Notes: generated by a model not told the origin, from the letters alone. A stretch of DNA of 64,000 nucleotides from Shewanella seohaensis (GCF_025449215.1 NZ_CP104900.1:1984001-2048000), one strand, 5' to 3'. Counted from the first letter of the stretch, positions 18,872-28,945 are shown. Numbers and translations are program-made.

Positions 18872-20147
18872 TTATGACTTAGGCTTAAACTTATCTTTCT
18901 CCAAGTTCAGTTTTTTCATTCTTAGGTACAGCTTCTTACGTGGGATCCCTAAGTAATTAGCGGCATCTGTTACCCTGCCTGAACACAAATACAGAATGTT
19001 CTCAATCACTTGCTTCTCATAGGCGTCGACGAGTTCATCGAGCGGTGCCTCGGGGGCTTGCACTAATTTAAGGGTTTCTTCGCCGGGGAGTTTGATAATG
19101 CCAACCGCATAGAGCTCGGCGAGGTTTCGCAGCTCGCGGATGTTTCCTGGCCAATGGTGGCGCTTGAGGATCTCTATGTAATTTAAGTCAATTTTAGGGA
19201 TAGGGATGTCAAAGCGCTTACAGCTTTGGCTCAGGAAGTTACGGAACAAGGGAATAATATCGCTCTTACGCTCGGCCAAGGTGGGCAATTGGATCCGAGC
19301 CTGTGAGAAGTAGTAATAGAGTTCGGGCAACAAAGCGCCGGTTTTGACCTCATCGTCGGGATTAGTATCGAAGATACAAATGGTTCTATGGCTTTTGGTG
19401 TTGAGTCTCTCTTGATCCAGCAGGCGAGTGCATAGCCAGCGTTGATGCTCGTGGCTCAGTTGAGTTAATGAACGCAGCACTAAGGTGCCGTTTTGGACTT
19501 TGGCAATGCTGGCCTCTAACTCGGTTAAGCTGGGGGACTCTTTACAGTCATGGATGATTAAGCTGTTGTTTTTATGCTGACTTAAGCTATGAAGCACGGA
19601 AGCGACTAAATGGCGACCCGTGCCGATTTGCCCCTCAATCATCACATCTTTATCGATTCTGGCAATCTGGCTCAGTTGCTGGCGGATCTGGTTGATTTGC
19701 TCGCTGGTGCCAAAGAGGTGCTCCTTAAAGGTGCTCGAAATCGCTTCCCGCTGTTCAATGATCCCTTGGCGGATCTGTTGTGCGCGCTTGAGCAGCTGTA
19801 AAAATTGCGCCGAATCGAGGGGTTTTTCGAGAAAATCGAATGCCCCCGTTTAACCGCCTCGACGGCCAGAGGAATATCACCATGACCAGTGATCATGATG
19901 ACGGGGATTTCGGGATCGATTTTTTCACTTCATTGAGTAAATCCATGCCATTCATCGCCGGCATATAAATGTCTGAGACGACAACCCCATTCCAATGTTC
20001 ATTGAGTAGGGCAAGGGCCTTAGTCGGCGAGTGGGTTCCCTTAGCGCTGTAGCCCGAAAGCTGCAACAAATGACGGTATGCCGTCAGTACATCCTCATCA
20101 TCATCGACGAGTAGCACGCTAAAGGGCGTCGAATTTTCAATCGGCAT
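18872..20147 (-). CDS. pgtA: PgtA-like response regulator with degenerate AAA+ domain, frame broken twice
   Basis: The full product of about 425 residues needs two 1-base corrections: one T in the run 19920-19925 (restores EVKKIDPEIPVIMITGHG) and one C in 19843-19847 (restores KRGAFDFLEKPLDSAQ). The receiver domain (1-120) keeps the acidic pair LLVDDDED, the phosphoacceptor VVSDIYMP and the lysine of LEKP. The AAA+ region has a weakened Walker A (GQIGTGRHLV), no GAFTGA loop and no Walker B acidic pair (NGTLVLRSL). It ends in a Fis-type helix-turn-helix (GRVTDAANYLGIPRKKLYLRMKKL). It therefore probably does not work with sigma-54. Its start overlaps the kinase stop. Likely partner: the pgtB-like kinase; likely target: the pgtP-like gene. 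Confidence 0.85.
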
Positions 20148-22508
20148 TGCGGAACTCCAAAATAATCATAGCGCCGCCATCTAAGTGTGATGCCAGATAA
20201 ATGTCAGCGTTAAAACGTTCGAGAATCGAGCGGCAGATGCTCAATCCTAAGCCTAGACCAACGGCCTTGGTGGTGGTAAAGGGGTGAAAATTTGCGGTAA
20301 AATACTTGGCGCAAATCCCGGGCCATTGTCGTAAATGGCCAGCGTCAGTTTGGCTGCGCTTTGTTCAAGCACAGTCACATAGATATGTTTATCGGTCTGG
20401 CTTGCGGTGGCATCCATGGCATTAATCAGGATGTTGAGCAGCACTTGCTCGACTTGAACCGCATCCACTTGGATAAGATATTCTTTAGTTAACCCATTGT
20501 GAACAATGATGTTTTCGTTGTGCGCGCGGGTTTCGACCAGTACCAGCGCGTTATTCACCAGTTGATTGATATCGATACTGACGCTCTCCACCTGCGTGGG
20601 GGACTTGCGCGCAAAGTTACGGATAGCCGAAATAATTTTTGCCATCCTAAGGTTCATCTTTTCCGTCTTACCGAGCATCTCGGTGAGTAACTCGAGTTGA
20701 TTGGTCTCAAGCGCCAAGCGGCAACTGTATAAATAGGTGCTGACGGCCGACAGCGGCTGGTTTAACTCATGGGCAAGGCTGGTCATGGTTTGGCCGACCG
20801 CCGCCATTTTGGCCGCTTGGATAAGGTCTGCCTGCGCTTGATGTAAATGCGCTTCCGCCAGTTTGCGTTGCTCAATTTCTGCGGTTAACTCTTGGTTTTT
20901 CACCGTGAGGTTTAAGGTTCTGTCCGCCACTAAGCGTTCGAGTTCGCGGGTGTTTAGCTCCTGTTTAGTGATGTCGGTAATCGTCACCATATACTTGGCT
21001 TGGCGAGCGTGTTCGAAAGCCTGTAGGTGAAAATGTAAGTACTGCGGCGCGTTATGTTTCACTAAATTAAGGATGCATTCACTTTGTCCTGTCCGGCTCA
21101 ATTCGCTATCGGCGGCGAATTGCGCCAATAATTGTGGTTGGCAAGCGGCAGGAAACGCCTGCCACAGGGTCAATTGCGGCGAGAGTGTGTTCAGACTCAA
21201 TAATTGCAATGCATGGGGGTTAGCAGATTCGATTTCGCCATTGGGATGACAGGTGATCAAGCTGGCTTGCGCGTTATTGATCAGCGTTAGCGCATTGCTT
21301 TTGACCATGGCCTGCATATCGACACAGAACTGCCGTAAACAGTCTCCCATATGGCCAATTTCATCTTTTCCTTGGGTGGTGATAGGCCAATCTAAATGGC
21401 CGTCGGCTACATTTTTCAGGTCAATTTCGAGGGTATTGAGGCGCTTTAATACCCGTTGGCGGATAAGCACTGTCAGCACTAACACACTGATCACAATAGA
21501 GATGATAGAGATAAGCACAATTATCAATTTGCCATTGATGATCATCGACTTAGTGTTGGTGTTGAGGGAGTTAAACGCTTGGCTCGATTGTTCGAGTGTC
21601 GCAATGTTTTTGAGGTGAAATTGGGTTAACACTTGGGTTAAGGGGTCGGCTAATTGGGATAAGGCCAATTGCGCCTGGGTATCCAATTTAAGTAGTCGGA
21701 TCAATTCACCATTAGAGCTAATCAGGGTGATGAGATTCTTCATGATCTGTCTATGGCTGATTGTCGAAGGGAAGCTAGTGAGTTTCTCCACTAAGGTTTC
21801 GATTTCAGCGATTTTTTGATCCAGATATGAGAAGGCACTAGTTAATTCCCGGGTGTATCTCTGGTCAATAATCTCATTCACTAGGGTAAATAGCTCAGTC
21901 TCCTTGGTCGATAACTCCTGCAGAATAAAGAACTCATTCATTAGGGCATTCGGCGATAGGTTATCGACAGGGTGCGAGAGTAACCGAGTGACGTGCCACT
22001 CGACTTCCTGCATCAAAGGTGTCATCTCATCATTCAAATCCTGATGCAACCAAGTGATACGTTTTTGAAGGTTATCAAGCTCTTGGCTATAGGCTATTTT
22101 TTGCTTTAACAATGTGTCCTGTTGTTCGATTAAACGGGAAAAGTGCTCGAGTGCCAGCCTTTGCTCTGGGAGTAATTGGCGGTCGGGGTTGCTGCTGATA
22201 TAGGCTTGCTTAATCGTGTCGATTTCATTTTTTAAATCGTTCTCAAAATTTTGATAGCCGAGTTCATCATTAATTTTATAACTGTTCGAGATAATGCTTT
22301 GCAGGTTTCCACTAGAGCGTTCGAGCATATAAGCGCCATTTAACGGTGGCAGACTGTGCTCGACAATATGATTGATTTTATTACTCAGTTCTTCCCAAAT
22401 GAGCACTGTCGTAATACCAATAAATAGATTTAAGAACGTCATGCTCGCAAAGGCGAGCATTAATTTGCCGCCTAGGGATGTGGGTATTTTAAAGTAATTC
22501 GTTTTCAT
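20137..22508 (-). CDS. pgtB: PgtB-like sensor histidine kinase, frame broken near the C-terminus
   Basis: About 790 residues when one base is restored in the G run at 20281-20284. That converts IFTPLPPPRPLV-stop into IFTPFTTTKAVGLGLGLSICRSILERFNADI and ends at 20137. Architecture: TM1 near residue 15, a large helical periplasmic sensor, TM2 near 335-350 (LIIVLISIISIVISVLVLTV), HAMP, a PAS-like segment (about 410-520), the H-box SLAHELNQPLSAVSTYLYSC near residue 590, N-box LLNILINAMDA and G-box YDNGPGFAP. It starts inside the stop of the periplasmic component (ATGA) and overlaps the regulator, so the three are translationally coupled. Role by family: senses organophosphate such as phosphoglycerate. 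Confidence 0.85.
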
Positions 22509-23824
22509 CGTTTTTGGGACGCTAGGCTATTCATTAAACTAATGGCTTGGTCTAATTGTGATTCACTTTCTTTACGCCATTGGTACATTATTTGTTCTAT
22601 TTCGGTGGCGTGTTTATATTCATTCGCCTGCCGAATAAATTGATGTTGTAACTGTAATGATTCCGCTTCATTAATTGGCACCGCGCTGGCTAATTGCCGC
22701 GCTTGCTTGATGATATTTTGCTCATCTGGCGAAATATTATTTGTGGCTTCTGCCTGATGGATCAATTTCCAGGCGAGCTGCAGTTTAGGTAATTGATAGG
22801 TAATGACTTGATCAAATAAGGCATTAATAATGGTTGCCCGATTAAATAATAGGTCTTCATTAATCACGGGGTGGGAGCTTTGCGCTAGGCTAGCATCCGT
22901 GAGTGAGTGTTTAGCAATGGCGCTGGAGCTGATCAGGGTTTGACCATTGTTAGAGAGAAAATATTGAATTAGCTTCGTAACATTGGCTTTATTTCGGCCG
23001 CGGGGAGTGACTGAAATATAGGTCGGTAAAATCACCGTATTGGGTAAATAGTTAAAATCGGTGAAGGGAAATTTATTTTTAGCATCAATCGCATAGCTAT
23101 CAATCACCACCCCAGCCCCCACGAGTCCGCGGGAGATAGATTCACTCACCCCAAAGCTTCTGGCCGAGACTGAGGCCAAATTGCCGCCCACTTCACGTAG
23201 TAAGGCCCAGCCCTGTTGCCAACCTTTTTGCTGCAATACCCCTTCGACCATCATGTGTGTGGTGCCCGAATTGTTAGGGGTGCTCATCATGATATGCCCA
23301 GAGAATTGTGCTGCCGCCAGGTCTTTCCAGGTGTGGGGTATGGGTAAGTTGTTTTTCTCCAGGTAGCGCTGGTTATACATGATGGTGATGCCTGAGTAAC
23401 CTAACGCAATGGTTTTATTGCTCTTTGTTAAATCATGCACAGTTAACCAAGCTGGCATCTCGTACTGCTCTGAGGGGGCGACAATCAGTCCCTCATTATC
23501 TAAGTCATGGAAGAAGGTTGGACTGGAGGAAATGATCATATCAACCGGATTGATTGATGATTGCTGTACCCACTTTAGGGCAGGGCCGGTGCGGCGGTAT
23601 ACCACTTGAATGGGAATATCGGGATTTAACTGTTTGAATTCTTCAAACAATGCTCCCATAGGTTCTTCAGAAAATGTGGTTAATACCACTATAGGTTCGG
23701 CCGCTCTGACGGAATGAACAAATACGCTTAAGCAGAGGCTAGCGCACAGCAATAATAGTGACCTTGAGATGTTAATTTTTATTTTCTGTCGTGGATTTTT
23801 TGTCGCCACTTTAATGTCACTCAT
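22505..23824 (-). CDS. pgtC: PgtC-like periplasmic substrate-binding/regulatory protein
   Basis: About 439 residues (ATG 23824; GTG 23833 is an alternative). The signal peptide (ISRSLLLLCASLCLSVFVHSVRA) is followed by an extracellular solute-binding fold: EPIVVLTTFSEEPMGALFEEFKQLNPDIPIQVVYRRTGPALKWVQ, IALGYSGITIMYNQRYLEKNNLPIPHTWKDLAAAQFSGHIMMSTPNNSGTTHMMVEGVLQ. The family includes PgtC of Salmonella, a periplasmic regulator of phosphoglycerate transport rather than an ABC transport component; no permease gene is nearby. The C-terminal 100 residues form a charged helical extension. First gene of the pgtC-B-A-like operon. Confidence 0.82.
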   Translation of the reverse strand: MSDIKVATKNPRQKIKINISRSLLLLCASLCLSVFVHSVRAAEPIVVLTTFSEEPMGALFEEFKQLNPDIPIQVVYRRTGPALKWVQQSSINPVDMIISSSPTFFHDLDNEGLIVAPSEQYEMPAWLTVHDLTKSNKTIALGYSGITIMYNQRYLEKNNLPIPHTWKDLAAAQFSGHIMMSTPNNSGTTHMMVEGVLQQKGWQQGWALLREVGGNLASVSARSFGVSESISRGLVGAGVVIDSYAIDAKNKFPFTDFNYLPNTVILPTYISVTPRGRNKANVTKLIQYFLSNNGQTLISSSAIAKHSLTDASLAQSSHPVINEDLLFNRATIINALFDQVITYQLPKLQLAWKLIHQAEATNNISPDEQNIIKQARQLASAVPINEAESLQLQHQFIRQANEYKHATEIEQIMYQWRKESESQLDQAISLMNSLASQKR

Positions 23825-23896
23825 ACCTTTCACACCTTAATTGGTGACTCAACTCGCATATTTTTTAAATTTTTAAATTCTTACTTTGCGATGGTT

Positions 23897-23912
23897 GAGT
23901 CAAATTTGACTC
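23897..23912. promoter_or_regulatory. Perfect 16-base palindrome in the pgtC/pgtP divergent region
   Basis: GAGTCAAATTTGACTC reads the same on both strands. It lies about 230 bases upstream of the transporter gene and 73 bases upstream of the periplasmic-protein gene. It is the best candidate for binding by the PgtA-like regulator. No -24/-12 sigma-54 promoter is seen in this region of about 320 bases; otherwise I see nothing coding here. Confidence 0.55.
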
Positions 23913-24143
23913 GATTTTTTGGGGTTTGAAATAGCTTAAGTCATCTTTATCGATTTCGCTTTGTACTAACACATAGGAATTAGCTTTCTAAGGACGAGTT
24001 TGTGTCAAAACTAACCCGTTTTTACCAATTTGTTGCAAGTCTGACTGGGTATTAGTGTGTCTGTGAAAATGATGTTACATCGGGTTTTGGTATGTGCATC
24101 GTTATTTTTTGGCTAACTAGACTTCCAACTTTTGGAGCAAGCT

Positions 24144-25487
24144 ATGATAAAAAAATTCTTCCAAACCGGTGCCGACCGACCAATTATGGACGAAACGCCC
24201 GAAAAAATTCGTTCGATTTATAAAAAATACCAGTGGCAAGTTTTTATTGGCTTAGTGTTCGGCTATGCCATGTTTTATGTAGTGCGTATGGCGTTGAGTG
24301 TGGTGAAAAAACCTATGCTCGACTCGGGTATAGTGACCATTGAAGAATTGGGCTTAATGGGCTCTGCATTCTTCTTTACCTATGCCATAGGTAAGTTTTC
24401 CAACGGTTTCTTAGCGGACTATGCCAACATTGGCCGCTTTATGTCTGTGTCGCTCATGCTCTCCTCCATTACCTGTATGGCCATGGGGATGGGCGTTGCC
24501 GGTTTATTCTTCGTGATCCTGTGGGGGATGAACGGCTGGTTTCAATCCGTGGGCTCTGCGCCCTCATGTGTATCGATTTTCCAATGGTATTCGCCCAAAC
24601 AGCGGGGCAGTGTGTACTCCATTTGGGGCGGTTCACGTAACATTGGTGAAGCCATCAGCTGGATTTTAACGGCATCATTAGTCAGTTTCTTCGGTTGGAA
24701 GATAGGTTTTGTCGGCGCGGGTATTGCCGCATTTGCCGCCGCAGCCTGTATGTTAGTCCTGTTAAAAGACCGCCCACGTACCTACGGTTTACCCGATCCA
24801 GCAACGGCATATGGCGAAGAACCCGAATCAGTAAAAGGCCATGATCCAGTCGCTATTCGTAAGGCGCAATTCTTTGTATTAAGACAACCTGTGGTTTGGA
24901 TTATCGCCTTAGCCTGTGCGGCGATGTACTCATCACGTTATGCCATGAGTTCATGGGCCGTGTTGTACCTGCAGTCAGAGAAGCACTATTCCCTGATCGA
25001 CGCGGGTGTGGCTATGTCTTCTTACCCCATCGCGGGATTCTTCGGTGCCATCCTATCTGGGGTGATTTCAGACAAAATCTTCAACGCTAACCGTCACATT
25101 CCGACCTTCTTATACGGTCTAGCCAATATCATAGGTATGAGCTTGTTATTCTGGGGTTCTGATAGCCGCATGATGGATGCCTTCGGCCTAGGTTTAATCG
25201 GCTTCTCTATCGGTGGTCTGGTGGTGTTCCTCGCGGGTTTAACGGCCTGTGACTTAATGCCTAAAAACGCTGTTGGTGCGGTTAAAGGCTTTATCGGACT
25301 GTTCTCTTATCTCGCAGCCTCTATACAAGAGATTGTTTCTTCTAAATTAATCCTGGTTACTGAAGTGGCTGGTGTTAAGCATTATGACTTCGGTAATGCG
25401 CAATATTTCTGGATTGGTACTTCCGTGCTCTCGATTGTGCTGGCCGCTTCGGTATGGCGCGCGAAAAAAGTCACTGTCGTTGATTGA
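24144..25487 (+). CDS. pgtP: Organophosphate:phosphate antiporter-family transporter (PgtP/UhpC type)
   Basis: 447 residues from ATG 24144 with GGAG 6 bases upstream. Twelve hydrophobic segments of the major facilitator superfamily, in the organophosphate:Pi antiporter style: GYAMFYVVRMALSVVKKPMLDSG in helix 1 with the conserved arginine, WGMNGWFQSVGSAPSCVSIFQWYSPKQRGSVYSIWGGSRNIGEA after helix 4, and AGLTACDLMPKNAVGAVKGFIGLFSYLAA in the second half. Substrate range by family is glycerol-3-phosphate, hexose phosphate or phosphoglycerate. The divergent pgtC-B-A-like sensing operon favours phosphoglycerate or phosphoenolpyruvate. UhpC-like receptor function is an alternative. Confidence 0.82.
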   Translation: MIKKFFQTGADRPIMDETPEKIRSIYKKYQWQVFIGLVFGYAMFYVVRMALSVVKKPMLDSGIVTIEELGLMGSAFFFTYAIGKFSNGFLADYANIGRFMSVSLMLSSITCMAMGMGVAGLFFVILWGMNGWFQSVGSAPSCVSIFQWYSPKQRGSVYSIWGGSRNIGEAISWILTASLVSFFGWKIGFVGAGIAAFAAAACMLVLLKDRPRTYGLPDPATAYGEEPESVKGHDPVAIRKAQFFVLRQPVVWIIALACAAMYSSRYAMSSWAVLYLQSEKHYSLIDAGVAMSSYPIAGFFGAILSGVISDKIFNANRHIPTFLYGLANIIGMSLLFWGSDSRMMDAFGLGLIGFSIGGLVVFLAGLTACDLMPKNAVGAVKGFIGLFSYLAASIQEIVSSKLILVTEVAGVKHYDFGNAQYFWIGTSVLSIVLAASVWRAKKVTVVD

Positions 25488-25497
25488 TTAGCCTGAC

Positions 25498-25528
25498 GAG
25501 GTCATGGCTAATCACCATGACCTCTTTA
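25498..25528 (+). terminator. Hairpin after the transporter gene
   Basis: GAGGTCATGG pairs with CCATGACCTC around CTAATCA, followed by TTTAAAA. It may attenuate rather than fully end transcription into the porin gene. Confidence 0.6.
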
Positions 25529-25577
25529 AAAGCGTTTCTTCTCAATCATTAATCTCAAACTAAGTAAGAGAAACACG

Positions 25578-26620
25578 ATGAAAAAAGTCATATTAACCGC
25601 TTCAGTGCTTGCAGTGTCTTCATTACCTGTGATGGCCGATGAGTCTCCTGCAGTCTATGGTCGTCTGGATTTATCCGTGACCCATTCCGAATTAGGTTCA
25701 ACCGTTTATAGCGGTACCAGTGGCGTTGATGTGGGGGAAAGCGGCACCTATCTTGAAAACAATTCTTCCAATATTGGCGTTAAGGGCAAATCGGCACTCA
25801 GTGATGGCATTAATGTCATCTACAAGATGGAGTTTGGCGTTAACAACACCTCTAATCGGGCGAACGATTCCAGCAAGGTATTCTCGGCGAGAAATACTTA
25901 CCTTGGCGTTGAAACGGCCTACGGCACCTTGCTTGTCGGGCGCAATGATACGGTTTTCAAAACCGCCGAAGGCAAAGTCGATATTTTTGGAACGACCAAT
26001 GCGGATATTAATCAATTGGTCTCAGGGCAGACGCGTAGCGCCGATGGTATTTGGTATTACTCGCCTAAGTTATTCGGCCTGATGGATATCAACGCAACTT
26101 ATTTATTACAGGATAACTATGGCGCCGATAATGAGCTGTATGCCCTAAGTACCACGCTTGGGGATAAAGATCTTAAAAAGGCGCCTTATTATGTTGCCGC
26201 CGCCATCAATAAAGGGATCGCCAATATCGATGCCTATCGGTTTGTGACCCAAGTTAAGCTTGGCGACATGAAACTGGGCGGGATTTTTCAACATACCGAA
26301 AGCTTAAAATTTTCCAATATGGAGGGTAACTCCTATTTCATTAACGCCACCTACGACCTCTGGGGCACCACATTAAAGGCCGAGTTTGGCCAAGACAACG
26401 CGGGTTTGGGCGGTTATTTTTCTAAACTCGTTGGCCCAAATGAGCAGATAACAGATGTGGACATTAGCCAATTTACCCTTGGCGCAGAGAAAAAATTGAC
26501 CAAATCGACCCGTGTATACACCCATTACGCTATGTATGAGGGTGAGTATCAAATGTCTGGCATTACCCAAGACATTGGCGACGATAAGGTCTTCACAGTC
26601 GGTGTTCGTTACGTTTTTAA
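25578..26620 (+). CDS. Gram-negative general porin
   Basis: About 347 residues. A signal peptide (MKKVILTASVLAVSSLPVMA) precedes the porin start DESPAVYGRLDLSVTHSE; then come NNSSNIGVKGKSALSDGINVIYKMEFGV and RNTYLGVETAYGTLLVGRNDTVFKTAEGKVDIFG, the loop-3 constriction region of OmpC/OmpF-type trimers. As written the frame runs on to 26648 with a tail KRFNSSRVC. One extra T in the run 26614-26618 would instead end the protein at ...VGVRYVF, the C-terminal Phe that barrels require. I take 26620 as the true end. It lies downstream of the pgtP-like gene and would admit its substrate. Confidence 0.85.
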
Positions 26621-26633
26621 GCGTTTCAACTCA

Positions 26634-26664
26634 AGCCGAGTGTGTTAGCAAATAGGCACTCGGC
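26634..26664 (+). terminator. Hairpin after the porin gene
   Basis: AGCCGAGTG (26634-26642) pairs exactly with CACTCGGCT. Only a weak T tract follows. Its place right after the corrected porin stop supports that stop. Confidence 0.55.
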
Positions 26665-26702
26665 TCACTTTCCAACTTAATGGCGCAGTAGAGGTGATTA
26701 AA

Positions 26703-27311
26703 TTGGCCAATCTATATTTAATTAGTCAGGGAGACGCAGCAGTAGAAGCATTCCAACCGTCAGTACCTTCTCAGGCAACCTTGTCCAGTCTCGGGGAGGT
26801 GCATGTGAATATGCTGGCCCACTCCTTAAGGGACACACGTTTTGAGATGGTGTATGCCTGTTCTTCACCCTTATCGATGGAGACGGCTGAAATCTTAAAC
26901 AGAAATAGAAAGCGCGCTATCTCTGTAATCAAACGATTAGCCCTAGCCGATTTTAAGTCCGACTTTGACATTAACGGCGAATGCTTTGATTTATCCCTGT
27001 GTATTTATACTATGATGGCGCAATCCCGCGGCTTTTGTTCTTCCATCCATGCGCAATTGAAAATAGTCGAAAAACGCCTGTTAGAGATTGTCGAAAATAT
27101 CGGTGCCTTATACAAAGGCAATGTGCTTATTGTGATGGAACCCCTGATGGTGAAGTTATTAACGAACCATTTCTTAAGCGAGCAAAACGTTGAAACTAAG
27201 TGGAATTCCATCCGTCCAGCCAGTTTGAGCATCTTACATTCCGATGCCAAGGGATGCCATTTGATCCTCAATAACGATATCTCCCACTATCAATGCCAAA
27301 GTGTTGCCTAA
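26703..27311 (+). CDS. Degenerate histidine-phosphatase-fold protein
   Basis: About 202 residues. The probable start is TTG 26703, with GAGGTG as ribosome site; GTG 26694 is the alternative. It aligns by eye with the histidine phosphatase that follows it. ANLYLISQGDA stands where active enzymes have LRHG, MVYACSSPLSMETAEILN matches the YSSPLGRAVQTAEI segment, and VLIVMEPLMVKLL replaces the VSHG motif. Both catalytic histidines and the arginine are lost, so a binding or regulatory role, not catalysis, is expected. It sits between the porin and an intact phosphatase, suggesting duplication and divergence inside the organophosphate locus. Confidence 0.6.
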   Translation: MANLYLISQGDAAVEAFQPSVPSQATLSSLGEVHVNMLAHSLRDTRFEMVYACSSPLSMETAEILNRNRKRAISVIKRLALADFKSDFDINGECFDLSLCIYTMMAQSRGFCSSIHAQLKIVEKRLLEIVENIGALYKGNVLIVMEPLMVKLLTNHFLSEQNVETKWNSIRPASLSILHSDAKGCHLILNNDISHYQCQSVA

Positions 27312-27380
27312 GGCATTGGTAACATTCGGCATTGGCAAAATACGCATTGACATCATTTATCTGATTTTTAGGTTATTACA

Positions 27381-27971
27381 TTGACTAGTAAAACGATTTA
27401 TTTATTACGCCATGGGCAAACACAGTTTAATGCAGAGCTACGTTTGCAGGGACATTGCAATTCGCCGCTCACCGAACTCGGTGAGTTACAGGCGAAAACT
27501 GTGGGTTATGTATTGAGTGAGTATGTTCAAGAGCCGCAGGACTGGGCATTTTATGTGAGCCCCTTAGGACGAGCGGTGCAAACCGCCGAAATCATTTGCC
27601 AACAAATCGGCTTTCCCGTTGAACGTCTACAAAAAGATGAGCGTTTAAAGGAGCTTGGTCTCGGGGATTGGGAGCAGCAGCGCGTGCCCCAAATCAAACA
27701 AAACCAGCCTGAGTTAAATGCGCTGGCCGATTGGTATACCTATGCGCCGAATGCGGAGACGTTCGCCAGTATCAGTGAGCGCATTCAAGATTGGTTGCAG
27801 GATCCGACCGTGCCCGAGCGAGTGATCATCGTATCCCATGCCTTGTCTGGCGCAGTGTTCCGCGGGATTTACGCTAATCTGGATTATCAGGCGCTGTGGT
27901 CGCAGGAGATGCCGCAGGACGCCTTTTTTAAGCTTGAAGATGGCAAGGTGACCAAAATTCAGTGCCTATGA
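27381..27971 (+). CDS. Histidine phosphatase (phosphoglycerate-mutase-like) protein
   Basis: 196 residues starting at a TTG at 27381 (MTSKTIYLLRHGQTQFN). It has the RHG phosphohistidine motif (residues 10-12), a downstream arginine in VSPLGRAVQTAEIICQQ, the glutamate region ELGLGDWEQQR and the second catalytic histidine in VIIVSHALSGAVFRG. This is the cofactor-independent branch that includes GpmB- and CobC-like phosphatases. Near an organophosphate uptake locus, dephosphorylation of an imported phosphoester is a reasonable inference. The substrate is not shown by the sequence. Confidence 0.85.
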   Translation: MTSKTIYLLRHGQTQFNAELRLQGHCNSPLTELGELQAKTVGYVLSEYVQEPQDWAFYVSPLGRAVQTAEIICQQIGFPVERLQKDERLKELGLGDWEQQRVPQIKQNQPELNALADWYTYAPNAETFASISERIQDWLQDPTVPERVIIVSHALSGAVFRGIYANLDYQALWSQEMPQDAFFKLEDGKVTKIQCL

Positions 27972-28135
27972 GTGGAGCGGGCAAGATTAGCTGAACTTAA
28001 CCTGACAAATTGCCAAATAGTGTTATTTTTTTACACTTTTCCCGCTCCGCTTTGACTCAGTATCTGTAATACTGCTCCGACATTCACAGAGCTTGAGTTA
28101 GGTAAAAAGCGCGTTTAAAGCGCATTGGGGAGCGG

Positions 28136-28945
28136 ATGAGTATGTTTGTTAAATTAACGATAGCGGCGACTGTCCTTGTGCTCAGTATTCTTGCCGCGGG
28201 CATTTATCGTTTTAACATGACCAATGATGATATCTACATGGTCATGGAAGATGGTCAAGTGCTGCAATACGATGAGGCCATGGCACAGGCCGATGCGAAG
28301 GCAAAAGCCAAAGAGGCGGCATTATCTTCCAGCGAAGATGCCATCGAATCTGTGGTGCCAAGTGAGGTCAAACCGGTGGCGAATGCCTCCGAGGTGATGC
28401 TGAAACTCTTTAGTTTGAATACGGCCAATCCCTTTGAAGTAAAGCTGCCCGATAGCCAACTGCCAGTGGTCTTGACGCACTTTATTAAAATCAAACAAAC
28501 GGAATTTGCGCTGGGGGATTATCAACAAGGTGATGAAAAGGGCAGGGTATTGCTGGATTATATGCGGATTACGCCGCTTAATTTTGACCCAGCATTAGAG
28601 CCTGATACCCAAAGTGATGCGCCATTACAGGACGATCCTAAGCAGCAAACCATGCCCTTTGTGGCACCTTATATCGTCACGAATCAAGGTTCGGGGGTAT
28701 TTTGGTACCTTGGCTTGTTTAGCTTAGATTATGCTCAAAATCGATTAGTGCACTTAGGCAGTGTATTTATTGGCGATCGCATCGAAGTCGATAATATCGA
28801 GCCTGTGTATCCCTTTGAGGCGCCATATAAAGTCGCCATTACCTACCGCGACAGGGCGGCGGGCCAACCTATGGCAGAGGAGCCTAACGTGGCGAACACC
28901 CTTGAAGTCGGTGTAAGTGAGTCGGAAATCAAAGCACTGCATTAG
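28136..28945 (+). CDS. Hypothetical protein with N-terminal membrane anchor
   Basis: 269 residues; ATG 28142 is an alternative start with better spacing from GGAG. The N-terminal segment VKLTIAATVLVLSILAAGIYRF is a single membrane helix or uncleaved signal. An acidic, alanine-rich linker follows (EDGQVLQYDEAMAQADAKAKAKEAALSSSEDA), then a globular domain of mostly beta character (VVLTHFIKIKQTEFALGDYQQGDEKGRVLLDYMRI, VAPYIVTNQGSGVFWYLGLFSLD, FIGDRIEVDNIEPVYPFEAPYKVAITYRDR). Probably periplasmic-facing. I do not recognise the family. Single gene with its own hairpin terminator. Confidence 0.6.
   Translation: MSMFVKLTIAATVLVLSILAAGIYRFNMTNDDIYMVMEDGQVLQYDEAMAQADAKAKAKEAALSSSEDAIESVVPSEVKPVANASEVMLKLFSLNTANPFEVKLPDSQLPVVLTHFIKIKQTEFALGDYQQGDEKGRVLLDYMRITPLNFDPALEPDTQSDAPLQDDPKQQTMPFVAPYIVTNQGSGVFWYLGLFSLDYAQNRLVHLGSVFIGDRIEVDNIEPVYPFEAPYKVAITYRDRAAGQPMAEEPNVANTLEVGVSESEIKALH

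Noticed and set aside
23825..24143. Sigma-54 promoter before the pgtP-like gene
   Set aside because: No GG-N10-GC pattern with TGGCAC/TTGCA neighbours was found; TTGGTATGTGCATCGT is too weak.
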